A DNA stretch of 64,000 bases from Blautia hydrogenotrophica DSM 10507 (GCF_034356035.1 NZ_CP136423.1:2232001-2296000); one strand, 5' to 3'. Counted from the stretch's first letter, positions 1-8,606 are shown. Made by a program: numbers and translations. The notes: generated by a model not told the origin, from the sequence alone.

Positions 1-4
1 TAAC

Positions 5-202
5 CGAACAAAGTGGGCAAGCCCACTTCAACTCCCCCATCCCCTCAATCTTTGAGGGGCGCAGTCCCACTTTGCACGCCGCCGCAACACCGCCTTGCGG
101 TGCACTACCTCGTTGCGGCGTGTGCATCCCTAACGTAGCGTTTATGTAATAGGAAAGGGCTTTCACGCATTAGCGTGACAAGGTCTTTCCTATTATATAA
201 AA
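5..202 (+). repeat. Structured intergenic repeat, family S, C-subtype (copy A)
   Basis: Full-length copy. Modules in order: AAGTGGGCAAGCCCACTT hairpin; CCCCTCAA/TTTGAGGGG hairpin; a CGCCGCAA/TTGCGGCG stem enclosing CACCGC/GCGGTG; then a terminal imperfect palindrome (about 141-200) with arms TTTATGTAATAGGAAAG and CTTTCCTATTATATAAA around the small hairpin CACGCATTAGCGTG. It abuts the terminator of the downstream-ending regulator gene. The same modules recur at about 1.0, 20.6, 20.8, 23.1, 54.8 and 57.8 kb, with fragments elsewhere. I do not recognise it as a named family. Confidence 0.85.
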
Positions 203-241
203 AATGCATAAAACCAAGGGCTCATCCCTCAGCCTTATGCA
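201..241 (-). terminator. Intrinsic terminator overlapping the end of the regulator CDS
   Basis: Reading the minus strand, ATGCATAAG pairs with TTTATGCAT and is followed by TTTTTT. The stop codon of the response regulator lies in the loop, and the U-tract runs directly into repeat copy A. Confidence 0.7.
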
Positions 242-908
242 TCCGATAACCAATTCCCCATACTGTATCAATGAATTCCCGGTCCGGGCAGATTTTTCTC
301 AACTTGCTCCTCAGATTACTTATATGGACATTTAACGTATTGTCCTCGCTGATATATTCCATATTCCAGACACTTTGAAATAAATTGGCCTTGGAAAAAA
401 TTTTGTCCGGAAACTCCATCAGCAGCCTTAAAAGTGCAAATTCTTTCGCAGTCAACACCAATTCACACCCTTGTAATGTCGCCGTATGCCTCTCTAAATC
501 CAAGAGCAGGTCTTCACACCGCAAAATATCTTTGGATTTTTCCCAAATCCCGACTCGACGCAAGTTGCTCTCAATTCTCGCGAGTACCTCTTCCATGTCA
601 AAGGGTTTCGTGATATAGTCATCTGCTCCCTGACGCAGTAAGTCAATCTTATTCTGCGTTGTCTCTTTCGCTGAGATCACAATTACAGGCATCAAAAAGT
701 TTTCCCGTATTTCCGCCAGAACACCCTCTCCACTTTGATATGGCAGCATCAAATCCAACAGTACCAAGTCCACCTTCTTCTGCCTCAGGCATTCTGAGAC
801 ATGGAGACCCTGATATAAGTTGACAGTCTCATACCCCTTTCCACTTAGAAATCCCGACAACAACTTATTGATCTCTACATCATCTTCAACAATCAAAATC
901 CGTCTCAT
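222..908 (-). CDS. OmpR/PhoB-family response regulator
   Basis: A 228-residue two-component regulator. The receiver domain (about residues 1-115) has the acidic pair EDD near the N-terminus, the phospho-acceptor Asp in LVLLDLMLPY and the conserved Lys in DYITKPFD. The C-terminal winged-helix DNA-binding domain (about 130-225) ends with the typical TVWGIGYRM. No histidine kinase lies upstream; a partner could lie beyond the left edge of the window or be encoded elsewhere. It has its own promoter (956-984), so it is not co-transcribed with the flavodoxin gene. Family assignment is firm; the regulon is unknown. Confidence 0.9.
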   Translation of the reverse strand: MRRILIVEDDVEINKLLSGFLSGKGYETVNLYQGLHVSECLRQKKVDLVLLDLMLPYQSGEGVLAEIRENFLMPVIVISAKETTQNKIDLLRQGADDYITKPFDMEEVLARIESNLRRVGIWEKSKDILRCEDLLLDLERHTATLQGCELVLTAKEFALLRLLMEFPDKIFSKANLFQSVWNMEYISEDNTLNVHISNLRSKLRKICPDREFIDTVWGIGYRMHKAEG

Positions 909-955
909 CTCACCGCTCCAACATCCGCAATTGACATTTTCTGTTCACGGAAGGT

Positions 956-984
956 ATTATACTCTTTTTAGCCAAGAACCGCAA
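956..984 (-). promoter_or_regulatory. Sigma-A-type promoter for the response regulator
   Basis: On the minus strand TTGCGG, a 17-nt spacer and TATAAT. It lies about 50 nt upstream of the ATG at 908. The rest of the 909-1309 gap holds repeat copy B and a terminator. Confidence 0.6.
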
Positions 985-1015
985 CGAAAATCACATGGCA
1001 GAATTTCTTATAACA

Positions 1016-1206
1016 GGAACAAAGTAGGCAAGCTCACTTCAACTTCTTCCAGCCCCTCAGTCTTGAGAGGCGCCCCACTTTGCACGCTGAACACAACCGC
1101 TTGCGGCGACTACTTCTTATACGAGTGTGTATCTTTAGCGGAACGTTTATGTAATAGGACAGTACTTTCGTGCATCAGCGTGGCAAGATCTTTCCTATTA
1201 CATAAA
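1016..1206 (+). repeat. Structured intergenic repeat, family S, C-subtype (copy B, diverged)
   Basis: Begins with CAAAGTAGGCAAGCTCACTT and keeps the same module order as copy A, but the Gly-rich-like GC stems are eroded (AACACAACCGCTTGCGGCGA). The terminal palindrome GTAATAGGACAG...CTTTCCTATTAC encloses CGTGCATCAGCGTG. It lies 3' of the flavodoxin-like gene, next to its terminator. Confidence 0.75.
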
Positions 1207-1209
1207 AGT

Positions 1210-1255
1210 AGGACAGAAAATTGCCATGACCTGGTCTGGCAAAATTTTCTGTCCT
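1210..1255 (-). terminator. Intrinsic terminator of the FRG/flavodoxin operon
   Basis: Inverted repeat AGGACAGAAAATT / AATTTTCTGTCCT with an internal TTGCCA/TGGCAA pairing, 55 nt past the flavodoxin stop codon. The following T-tract is short and interrupted. Confidence 0.55.
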
Positions 1256-1309
1256 TATTCATTCCAAACTTTAAAAAGTCCCAATGGCTAATAGCCTTTA
1301 TGCTTTTTC

Positions 1310-1876
1310 TCACCGAATATAATTCGTTTGAATTTTTTCCTCCTGAGCAGGCATCGGCACCCCTGCACTTCTTCCTGCCTCCAGGCATTTTAACAGCCAT
1401 GCCATATTATGGCCGAGACCTCTCATAATCTGAAGTCCCTCCAAATCCTGCCCCACCTCGTCAGGTGTGTTCCCGTGAACCATATTCCAGTAATTAGAGG
1501 ATACAATCGGCATTCTGTGATAGGAGAAATATTTCAACAGCACATCTAGAGTTGCTGTAGTTCCTGCTCTTCTAGCAGAGGCAACTGCCGCTGCTGGTTT
1601 GTAAAGCATATCTTTTCCTGCCATCGCACACAGTTTATCCATAAACTCAATAATTTGCCCTGAGGGAGATGCCCAGTACACCGGCGACCCCACTACGAGT
1701 CCATCTACCTCCCTTAACTTTTCGGCTGCTTCTTTGACACAATCCTTGTCCGGCGCACCCGCATAAAAAATTTCAGTCTCTATTCCATCTTTTTCCAGTG
1801 CTTTCGCCACCTCACACAACGCCGTATAGGTACATCCCGCCTTTCGCGGACTCCCGTTTAGCAACAATACCTTCAT
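1310..1876 (-). CDS. Flavodoxin-fold NAD(P)H-dependent FMN reductase-like protein
   Basis: A 188-residue protein of the NADPH-dependent FMN reductase/iron-sulfur flavoprotein superfamily. The N-terminus MKVLLLNGSPRKAGCTYTA matches the FMN-phosphate-binding loop, and GSPVYWASPSGQ (about residues 83-94) the second flavin loop. It is a probable cytoplasmic redox enzyme; substrate unknown. The start has a good ribosome site (AGGAGG) that overlaps the stop of the upstream FRG gene, with only 3 nt between the two frames, so the pair is very likely co-translated. Whether the flavoprotein serves the FRG protein is inference. Confidence 0.85.
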   Translation of the reverse strand: MKVLLLNGSPRKAGCTYTALCEVAKALEKDGIETEIFYAGAPDKDCVKEAAEKLREVDGLVVGSPVYWASPSGQIIEFMDKLCAMAGKDMLYKPAAAVASARRAGTTATLDVLLKYFSYHRMPIVSSNYWNMVHGNTPDEVGQDLEGLQIMRGLGHNMAWLLKCLEAGRSAGVPMPAQEEKIQTNYIR

Positions 1877-1879
1877 ATA

Positions 1880-3001
1880 CTATACCTCCTTTTTGTGCTG
1901 CTGATACCAAATTCCTTTGCGTATCGGAAACTCACCTGCCATCTTCTGAATTTTTGTCCACTTCTCTTCCGTCTCATCCGCCGTCTTTAAATGCTTTCTT
2001 TTGATATATGACGCGATGTGATCGTAATCATTGAAAATAAACTTCTCATTGATTCCCAAGTGATCTAAATCCGATAGTATTTCTTCTTTGTTTGCAATTG
2101 TCACTTCAAAATCTGGAATGATTGCCTGCCTCAGATTGTCAATCCCATACAACTGGTAAATCAAGATAGACGACTGGTTAGACACCCTGGCTGTGATATT
2201 CGCCGGTTCATAAGTGAAATAAAAAGGAAACTCCAACTTTGCATCCTTATCCCGTATCAAAAAAGCATAGCTCAAAACCCGGCAAAAGATATGGCCGAAA
2301 GCTCCCAGATACTTCGTCTTAATCTCTGGCTCTAGCTCCCCTGCAAAAGGACGGTTCCTGTCTAATATCTTAATCAAGAATTCTAAATCATCCATACTGC
2401 AAACACCCTCAGTCCGAATCGTACGCAGTGCCTGCCGTAGAGCCCGGTGAACCCGCTCATTTCTGGGCAATCGCCCAATCATACGATCAATTCCTTCTAA
2501 AAATTCTGCCACATAACGCTCATCCTGACAAAAAAACTTAGTGATTCCATCATAAAGTGCTTCGGTCTTCGGAGCGGCTAACAGCAATTGACTGAACAGC
2601 CCCGGCTTCACCAAATCTAAATTTCTCGTGATATCAATCAAACGCTCCTTGCTCAGAAAATAGACATATCCTTCTTTTTCCTCATTACCACTACAGGCAA
2701 AATACAGAGATATCAACGGGGAATAGGAAAAATCCAAAAGGTTCGTCGGCAATCCATAGTGTTGGGAAAAGGCCAAGAAATGCCGATTCTGCATTTCCGT
2801 GAGAGAATTGCCGATATAAGACTGAAACTCATCTACCATCGCCTGTATATCCAGACTTCCATTACGCCTGAAAGCGGCCGCACAGATCTGCGGATACCGT
2901 GCGTTCTCTCCTCTTGATATGCACTCTTCTAAGCGTTCTTCTTTCATCACTTGAATATAGTCCAAAAGACTCTCCACACGCCGTTCTTGCTGCCTCTTCA
3001 T
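1880..3001 (-). CDS. FRG-domain protein
   Basis: A 373-residue soluble protein. The N-terminal third shows the FRG domain (roughly residues 8-110): the SRGENARYP stretch around residue 30 and HYGLPTNLLDFSYSPL at about 81-96, which are the two conserved blocks of that family. The C-terminal two thirds match nothing I recognise. FRG proteins have no settled biochemical activity; some members sit in defence-rich or mobile regions, which is general knowledge and not evidence here. It has its own promoter (3039-3068) and leads a two-gene operon with the flavodoxin-like gene. Confidence 0.8.
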   Translation of the reverse strand: MKRQQERRVESLLDYIQVMKEERLEECISRGENARYPQICAAAFRRNGSLDIQAMVDEFQSYIGNSLTEMQNRHFLAFSQHYGLPTNLLDFSYSPLISLYFACSGNEEKEGYVYFLSKERLIDITRNLDLVKPGLFSQLLLAAPKTEALYDGITKFFCQDERYVAEFLEGIDRMIGRLPRNERVHRALRQALRTIRTEGVCSMDDLEFLIKILDRNRPFAGELEPEIKTKYLGAFGHIFCRVLSYAFLIRDKDAKLEFPFYFTYEPANITARVSNQSSILIYQLYGIDNLRQAIIPDFEVTIANKEEILSDLDHLGINEKFIFNDYDHIASYIKRKHLKTADETEEKWTKIQKMAGEFPIRKGIWYQQHKKEV

Positions 3002-3038
3002 ACCATCTCCTCACCAATGTTTCCAATCATACTCTTTT

Positions 3039-3068
3039 ATTGTACAACACTTTCCTTATCCTGAGCAA
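3039..3068 (-). promoter_or_regulatory. Promoter of the FRG/flavodoxin operon
   Basis: Minus strand TTGCTC, 18-nt spacer, TACAAT, in the 76-nt gap after kdpE. Suggests transcription independent of kdpDE. Confidence 0.5.
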
Positions 3069-3077
3069 CCTCATTTT

Positions 3078-3779
3078 TTACTCTACCCTCAGCATACGGT
3101 ATCCAACTCCTATATGTGTCTGAATATATTGAGGTGAGTCCGGTGCACTCTCAATTTTCTTTCTCAGCGTAGCCATAAACACCCTAAGAGAAGCAATATC
3201 ATTCTCCCAGCTACTTCCCCAGATCGCCTGAGTGATGTATGTGTGAGTCAACACTTTTCCAATATTCTGGGAGAGCAGACACAAAAGCTTATACTCGATA
3301 GGCGTAAGGTGCAACTCATTCTCATTTAAATAAACACATCCCGCCACATAATCTATTTTCAAACTCCCGTTGGTAAACACAGACTCTTCCACCTGAGAAC
3401 GATTCTGCATCATTGCCAGCCGCCGCTGTGTCACTCTCAGACGCGCCAACAATTCTTCCACAGAAAAAGGCTTTGTCAGATAATCATCCGCCCCTGCATC
3501 CAATGCCTCTATTTTATCAGAATCTTCACTTCTGGCACTGATCACAATAATTGGCATGTTAGACCAGGCGCGAATTTTTCTGATAATCTCCACACCATCC
3601 ATATCTGGCAATCCCAAATCCAACAGCACAATGTCTGGATTGTGAGACGATGCCTCCAAAATTGCAGACTGTCCATTCGCTGCGCTGAGATATCGGTACT
3701 CATGAGCTTTTAGAGTTGTCGTAATCAGCTTTCGTATTGAAGGGTCGTCTTCGACAACCAAAATCAGTAATTTATTCAT
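3078..3779 (-). CDS. kdpE: KdpE-type response regulator
   Basis: A 233-residue OmpR-family regulator. The receiver domain has VVEDDPS, the phospho-Asp in IVLLDLGLPDMDG and the Lys in DYLTKPF; the winged-helix effector domain ends HIGVGYRMLR. The assignment to KdpE rests on its 8-nt overlap with the preceding KdpD-type kinase. It would bind DNA after phosphorylation in response to potassium limitation or ionic stress. No kdpFABC genes are in the window, so its target may be another potassium transporter or lie elsewhere. Confidence 0.88.
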   Translation of the reverse strand: MNKLLILVVEDDPSIRKLITTTLKAHEYRYLSAANGQSAILEASSHNPDIVLLDLGLPDMDGVEIIRKIRAWSNMPIIVISARSEDSDKIEALDAGADDYLTKPFSVEELLARLRVTQRRLAMMQNRSQVEESVFTNGSLKIDYVAGCVYLNENELHLTPIEYKLLCLLSQNIGKVLTHTYITQAIWGSSWENDIASLRVFMATLRKKIESAPDSPQYIQTHIGVGYRMLRVE

Positions 3780-6459
3780 GTAATTGAACCTCCCCTGCCG
3801 GTAATGTAAATGAAAAAACTGTGCCCTGCGGCTGATTGTCTTTCACAGTAATCTCTCCGCCGTGGGCATGTATAATTGACCTGCAAAGAGACAGCCCCAG
3901 TCCCAGACTGCGACGGCTGTCTGCCACTTTGTTACTTCCTGTATAAAACATGTCAAAGACATGCGATTTTACTTCATCATCCATGCCCGGACCGTCATCA
4001 CTGATCTTCACAGTGATAATCTGGCCTGTCTGGACAGTGGAAATCGTGATATGCGAGCCTCTAGGCGTATATTTGATCGCGTTGTCCACAATATTGATCA
4101 CTACCTGTACAATCAACCTGGCATCAATTCTGGCTAAAAGAATGTCATCCGAGTTTTCTACTACTATGACATGTTCGATACTCCTGCGGTTCACATGCTG
4201 CAAAGCCTCTGAAATCACTTCATCCATCAGCTCTGCAGATAACCGCAGATTCATTCTACCTTCCTCAATTCTCGACACTGACAGCAGGTTCTCCACCAGA
4301 TTAATTAGCCAAAGAGAATCTTCATAGATATCCTTATAAAGACCTTTTTTTGTCTCTTTGTCAAAATCTTCTGAGTTAAACAACAGGTTGCTTGCATTTC
4401 CCGATATAGAAGTCAGAGGTGTGCGCAGATCATGGGAAATCGCGCGGAGAAGATCTGCCCGCAGCTGCTCATTTTTAGCCAAAACTGCTGCCTCTTCCCG
4501 CTCTCTAGCAGTCCGTTCATTCTCCAAGGCCAGAGCGCATTCCCCTAAAATTGAGAGCACAATGCTGTTTTCAAAAGCATCCAAGGGTTTTTCTCCCAGA
4601 AGAATTCCAATAATTCCATAGACCACATGATTCACTCTCACTGCCAGGTAGAGGCACTTTGCCTCTGACAATGTGTCCGTAGTTGCACCAGCATGCTTGT
4701 TATTCTTTAGCACCCACGCGGCTACTTCTCTCTCTTTTTGCGTGACACATTTCTCGTCTGTTTTTCCGTTTAAAGCCAAAAAGACCTTCGGTTCCCGCAG
4801 CTGTTCCTTCTCCACCGGATAATAGACAATATCCCTGGACAACAGCTTTATGAGCTGGTTTGCTGTAATATTTACAATTCCCTCTTTTTCTTTTTCCTGT
4901 TGAAGAAGCTGGTTTGTGTCAAACAAAATTTGCGTCCGAAACGCAGTCTGAGCAGACTGCTTAACATGATTTTTCAGACGTACCGCCAATGAACTTGTAA
5001 TAAAGGCTGCCAGAAACATCACTAAAAAGGTAATCGGATATCCACTGTCATATGCTGTCAGAGAATACTTAGGCGTCACAAAGAAAAAATTAAACACCAC
5101 AACGTTGATAGCGGAAAAAATCAGACTGTACATTCGCTTTGACACGATGACAGAGGTCGCCAGCACACTCAAAATATACACCGTGATGATATTGGCTTCA
5201 CTGAATCCCAATTTTTCGATAACCATGCCCGCAAGAGTGGCCGCCACCAGAGCAGCAGCACCTTTTGACATATCTGCTAGTGAAAATGCCTCCGACTCTC
5301 TTTTTGCCCTTCTGGCCCTGTACACAGCCGCATATTTATCAGGAATAATATAGATATCTATTCCTGAAGCGTAAGAGATCAGTTTTTCTGTCAGAGTTGG
5401 TTTTCCAAACAGCCTATTTCGCTTTGCACCTGCTCTCCCCACTACAATCTTAGACACGCCGAACAAACGAGCAAATTCAGAAATCTGAAAGGCCACGTCC
5501 TCTCCGAACACAGTCTCGATCTTTGCTCCCATCTGCTGAGCCAGCCTCATGTGAACCCGTATTCGTTCCTTATCCTCTTCCTCCATCACAGAGAAATCCG
5601 AAGTCTCCACAAAAAGCGCTGTGAACTCTCCGTGAAAAGCCTTTGCCATTCTCGCCGCTGTGCGGATGATTTTCGCATTGGACGGAGCTGAAGACAGACA
5701 GACCAATATGTGCTCATCTGTAAAATAGCCTCTCCTGCTCTTTGCCTGCACCAGCTCTGTCATCTTGTTGATTCTGTCTGCACACCGTCTAAGGGCAATC
5801 TCCCTTAGAGCTGTCAATTTGTCCAGCGTAAAGAGTTCTGCTGCCTCCTCCTTTTCTTTTTCATCCTGATAAATCTCTCCGGCCTGCAGTCGCTCAATCA
5901 ACTCTTCCGGCTCGACATCCACCAGTTCCACCTGCGCAGCTTCATCAAAGACAGAGTCCAATATACGGTCCTTTGCCGCCTCTCCAGTGATTGCCGCTAC
6001 CATATCATTTAGGCTCTCAATGTTCTCCACATTCACTGTAGAATAGACATCAATCCCCGCGCGCAGAAGTTCTTCCACGTCCTGATAGCGATTGGTATGA
6101 CGGCATCCCGGAACATTGGTATGGGCCAGTTCATCTACTAAGATTAAGCGGGGACTTCTTCTCAACGCCGCGTCCAAATCAAATTCTCTCTTCAAGCCGG
6201 ATTCAAAATCCATCTTTCTCGTCCTGAGGCTTTCCAATCCATGAAGCAGCTGGGTAGTCTGCGCTCTGCCATGGGTATCCACAAATCCGGCCACCACATC
6301 AATCCCCCTGCTCTTTGCCTCATGAGCCGCCCGCAGCATCGAATAAGTTTTTCCGACCCCTGATGCATAGCCGAAAAAAATTTTTAGACTTCCTCTAGAT
6401 CTTGTCTGCTGAGGTTTCATATCTGACACAGAAACATCTGTATCCGGGCACCTTTCCAA
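3772..6459 (-). CDS. kdpD: KdpD-type osmosensitive K+ channel sensor histidine kinase
   Basis: An 895-residue sensor kinase of full family length. In order: the N-terminal KdpD domain with Walker A GYASGVGKT (residues 30-38) and DELAHTN; a universal-stress-protein-like domain (about 250-370); four closely spaced membrane segments (about 395-495); a GAF-like region; the HisKA motif AISHDLRTPLTS; and an HATPase domain with DNAIKYTPRGS, DDGPGMD and GLGLSL. Translation most likely starts at a TTG: GGGAGG lies 8 nt upstream of it, while the first in-frame ATG (6420) lacks a ribosome site. Overlaps kdpE by 8 nt. Confidence 0.92.
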   Translation of the reverse strand: MERCPDTDVSVSDMKPQQTRSRGSLKIFFGYASGVGKTYSMLRAAHEAKSRGIDVVAGFVDTHGRAQTTQLLHGLESLRTRKMDFESGLKREFDLDAALRRSPRLILVDELAHTNVPGCRHTNRYQDVEELLRAGIDVYSTVNVENIESLNDMVAAITGEAAKDRILDSVFDEAAQVELVDVEPEELIERLQAGEIYQDEKEKEEAAELFTLDKLTALREIALRRCADRINKMTELVQAKSRRGYFTDEHILVCLSSAPSNAKIIRTAARMAKAFHGEFTALFVETSDFSVMEEEDKERIRVHMRLAQQMGAKIETVFGEDVAFQISEFARLFGVSKIVVGRAGAKRNRLFGKPTLTEKLISYASGIDIYIIPDKYAAVYRARRAKRESEAFSLADMSKGAAALVAATLAGMVIEKLGFSEANIITVYILSVLATSVIVSKRMYSLIFSAINVVVFNFFFVTPKYSLTAYDSGYPITFLVMFLAAFITSSLAVRLKNHVKQSAQTAFRTQILFDTNQLLQQEKEKEGIVNITANQLIKLLSRDIVYYPVEKEQLREPKVFLALNGKTDEKCVTQKEREVAAWVLKNNKHAGATTDTLSEAKCLYLAVRVNHVVYGIIGILLGEKPLDAFENSIVLSILGECALALENERTAREREEAAVLAKNEQLRADLLRAISHDLRTPLTSISGNASNLLFNSEDFDKETKKGLYKDIYEDSLWLINLVENLLSVSRIEEGRMNLRLSAELMDEVISEALQHVNRRSIEHVIVVENSDDILLARIDARLIVQVVINIVDNAIKYTPRGSHITISTVQTGQIITVKISDDGPGMDDEVKSHVFDMFYTGSNKVADSRRSLGLGLSLCRSIIHAHGGEITVKDNQPQGTVFSFTLPAGEVQLHE

Positions 6460-6481
6460 CCGTCACACCTCCCATTCCTCC

Positions 6482-6545
6482 ATTATATCTTTGCATATTT
6501 TAATACCGCATAAACGTATTTTTTTCAATATTAATATCGCATAAA
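6482..6545 (-). promoter_or_regulatory. kdpDE promoter with two direct repeats (possible KdpE sites)
   Basis: On the plus strand TTAATACCGCATAAA (6500-6514) and TTAATATCGCATAAA (6531-6545) are direct repeats differing at one base and spaced exactly 31 bp, about three helical turns. On the minus strand they precede a TATAAT (6482-6487) with no recognisable -35, the pattern of an activator-dependent promoter. Autoregulation by KdpE is inference. The start would give a very short leader before the TTG start codon. Confidence 0.5.
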
Positions 6546-6861
6546 AATTCTAGCACAGTTTTCTCCTTTTTTCTACACTCAAAAGACCGCCTCTTCGTCA
6601 GAATCTGCCTAGATATTGCTGTTTTCCCTATCCACATCGCCTCACCAGAACTCATTTCCGCTTATCTGCTGCAATGGAGTTTTGACATATTTAACAAAGA
6701 TGCACAAAGATTTTTTCATTTTTGCAAATAAATTTTACACCTGTTTTGGAAAGAGCCCTTGTTTTTTTCTGGACTAATTTGGAAGTTTGTGAGAGAATAT
6801 GTCTAGAATGCCGTATGCTCAAACGGTAAAAAGTCAATCTATACTTGAAAGGAGTTTTAAA
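6546..6861. other. AT-rich intergenic region between divergent kdpD and the IscU-like gene
   Basis: No gene, repeat or clear RNA element. There is a TTGACA at 6682-6687, but no good -10 at the expected distance, so I do not call a promoter for the operon that follows. Confidence 0.5.
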
Positions 6862-7554
6862 ATGATTTATTCACACGAAGTAGAAATGATGTGTCCAGTG
6901 GCACAGGGCGTTGCTCACGGTGCAGCTCCTATCCCAGAAGAGGCTAAATGGGTAAAAGCCAAAGAAATTAAAGATATTTCCGGTCTGACCCATGGCGTCG
7001 GCTGGTGCGCACCTCAGCAAGGTACCTGTAAACTGACCTTGAATGTGAAAGACGGAATCATCCAGGAAGCTCTGGTAGAAACCATCGGATGTTCAGGTAT
7101 GACCCACTCTGCGGCCATGGCATCTGAAATCCTCCCTGGAAGAACTCTTTTGGAGGCATTAAATACAGATTTGGTCTGTGACGCAATCAACACAGCCATG
7201 AGAGAACTTTTCTTGCAGATCGTATACGGAAGAAGCCAGAGTGCATTTTCTGAAGACGGACTGCCAATCGGTGCTGGTTTGGAAGACCTCGGAAAAGGAC
7301 TTCGTTCTCAAGTAGGTACTATGTATGGAACTCTGAAAAAAGGTCCTCGTTATCTTGAGATGGCGGAAGGTTATGTGACCGGAGTCGCTTTGGACGAAGA
7401 AGGTTGCATTATCGGATACCAATACATCAATTTCGGAAGAATGATGGACTTCATCAAAGCAGGTGACGACGCAAACACTGCCTTTGAAAAAGCCAAAGGA
7501 CAGTACGGCCGTGTAGCAGATGCTGCAAAGATCATCGACCCGAGAAAAGCTTGA
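6862..7554 (+). CDS. IscU/NifU-like Fe-S scaffold-type protein (partner of GGGtGRT protein)
   Basis: A 230-residue protein. Residues about 35-125 resemble the IscU/NifU N-terminal scaffold fold: C49 in VGWCAP, C56, and C77 in the ETIGCSGMTHSAAMASE stretch, which aligns with the second scaffold cysteine loop; C106 is the candidate third ligand. The remaining ~100 residues are specific to this family and contain no motif I know. The start is placed at MIYSHEVE because GAAAGGAG lies just upstream; the longer frame from 6799 has none. It ends 41 nt before the GGGtGRT gene, so the two form an operon. Binding of an Fe-S cluster is inferred from the cysteines. Confidence 0.8.
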   Translation: MIYSHEVEMMCPVAQGVAHGAAPIPEEAKWVKAKEIKDISGLTHGVGWCAPQQGTCKLTLNVKDGIIQEALVETIGCSGMTHSAAMASEILPGRTLLEALNTDLVCDAINTAMRELFLQIVYGRSQSAFSEDGLPIGAGLEDLGKGLRSQVGTMYGTLKKGPRYLEMAEGYVTGVALDEEGCIIGYQYINFGRMMDFIKAGDDANTAFEKAKGQYGRVADAAKIIDPRKA

Positions 7555-7595
7555 TGAATCGTAATGCCACAAAGAATATAGGAGGATTAATAAGA

Positions 7596-8606
7596 ATGGC
7601 TTTATTTGAATCATATGAAAGAAGAATTGATAAAATCAACTCTGTTTTAAATAGCTATGGAATCTCTTCCATAGAAGAAGCTGAAAAAATAACCAAAGAT
7701 GCTGGTCTTGATGTGTACAATCAGATCAAAAGCATTCAGCCTATCTGTTTTGAGAATGCATGTTGGGCATATACCGTCGGCGCTGCAATCGCTATCAAAA
7801 AAGACTGCAGAAGAGCTGCCGATGCTGCCGCTGCAATCGGCGAAGGCCTTCAGGCATTTTGTATCCCAGGTTCTGTAGCAGACCAGAGAAAAGTGGGTCT
7901 GGGACATGGCAATCTAGGCAAAATGCTCCTGGAAGAGGAGACCGACTGTTTCTGTTTTCTGGCTGGTCATGAGTCTTTCGCAGCCGCTGAAGGTGCGATC
8001 GGCATCGCTGAAAAGGCAAATAAAGTACGCCAGAAGCCACTTCGTGTCATTCTGAACGGTCTTGGCAAAGACGCTGCTCAGATCATCGCCCGTATCAACG
8101 GCTTTACATATGTAGAGACAGATTATGATTATTACACCGGAGAGCTCAAAGAAGTATTCCGCAAAGCATATTCCGATGGTCCCCGTGCAAAGGTAAACTG
8201 CTACGGTGCCAACGACGTACGCGAAGGTGTTGCAATCATGTGGAAAGAGGGCGTAGATGTCTCCATCACTGGAAATTCCACAAACCCGACTAGATTCCAG
8301 CATCCAGTTGCAGGAACCTATAAAAAAGAGTGTATAGAGGCTGGAAAGAAATACTTCTCCGTCGCTTCCGGCGGTGGTACAGGCCGTACTCTGCATCCAG
8401 ACAACATGGCTGCTGGACCGGCTTCCTACGGTATGACAGATACCTTAGGCCGTATGCACTCTGACGCTCAGTTCGCAGGTTCCTCTTCCGTTCCTGCCCA
8501 TGTAGAAATGATGGGATTAATCGGCGCAGGAAACAATCCGATGGTAGGTATGACCGTCGCTGTTGCTGTTGCTGTTGAAGAAGCTGCAAAAGAAGGTAAA
8601 TTCTAA
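7596..8606 (+). CDS. GGGtGRT family protein
   Basis: A 336-residue cytoplasmic protein named for its motif, here GGGTGRT at residues 259-265 (SVASGGGTGRTLHPDN). It is conserved in anaerobic Firmicutes and some other anaerobes, with no established function that I know of. Other visible features are eight or so cysteines, a glycine-rich stretch GLGHGNLGKM at about 101-110, and a small-residue C-terminal segment (VAVAVAVEEAA). The ATG follows AGGAGGATTAATAAGA; an upstream in-frame extension overlaps the previous stop and is unlikely. The consistent pairing with an IscU-like gene suggests a shared redox or Fe-S role (inference). Confidence 0.88.
   Translation: MALFESYERRIDKINSVLNSYGISSIEEAEKITKDAGLDVYNQIKSIQPICFENACWAYTVGAAIAIKKDCRRAADAAAAIGEGLQAFCIPGSVADQRKVGLGHGNLGKMLLEEETDCFCFLAGHESFAAAEGAIGIAEKANKVRQKPLRVILNGLGKDAAQIIARINGFTYVETDYDYYTGELKEVFRKAYSDGPRAKVNCYGANDVREGVAIMWKEGVDVSITGNSTNPTRFQHPVAGTYKKECIEAGKKYFSVASGGGTGRTLHPDNMAAGPASYGMTDTLGRMHSDAQFAGSSSVPAHVEMMGLIGAGNNPMVGMTVAVAVAVEEAAKEGKF

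Noticed and set aside
820-1428. 202-codon open frame on the plus strand over repeat copy B and the flavodoxin gene end
   Set aside because: Composition is unlike a protein, it crosses a structured repeat and opposes a well-supported gene.
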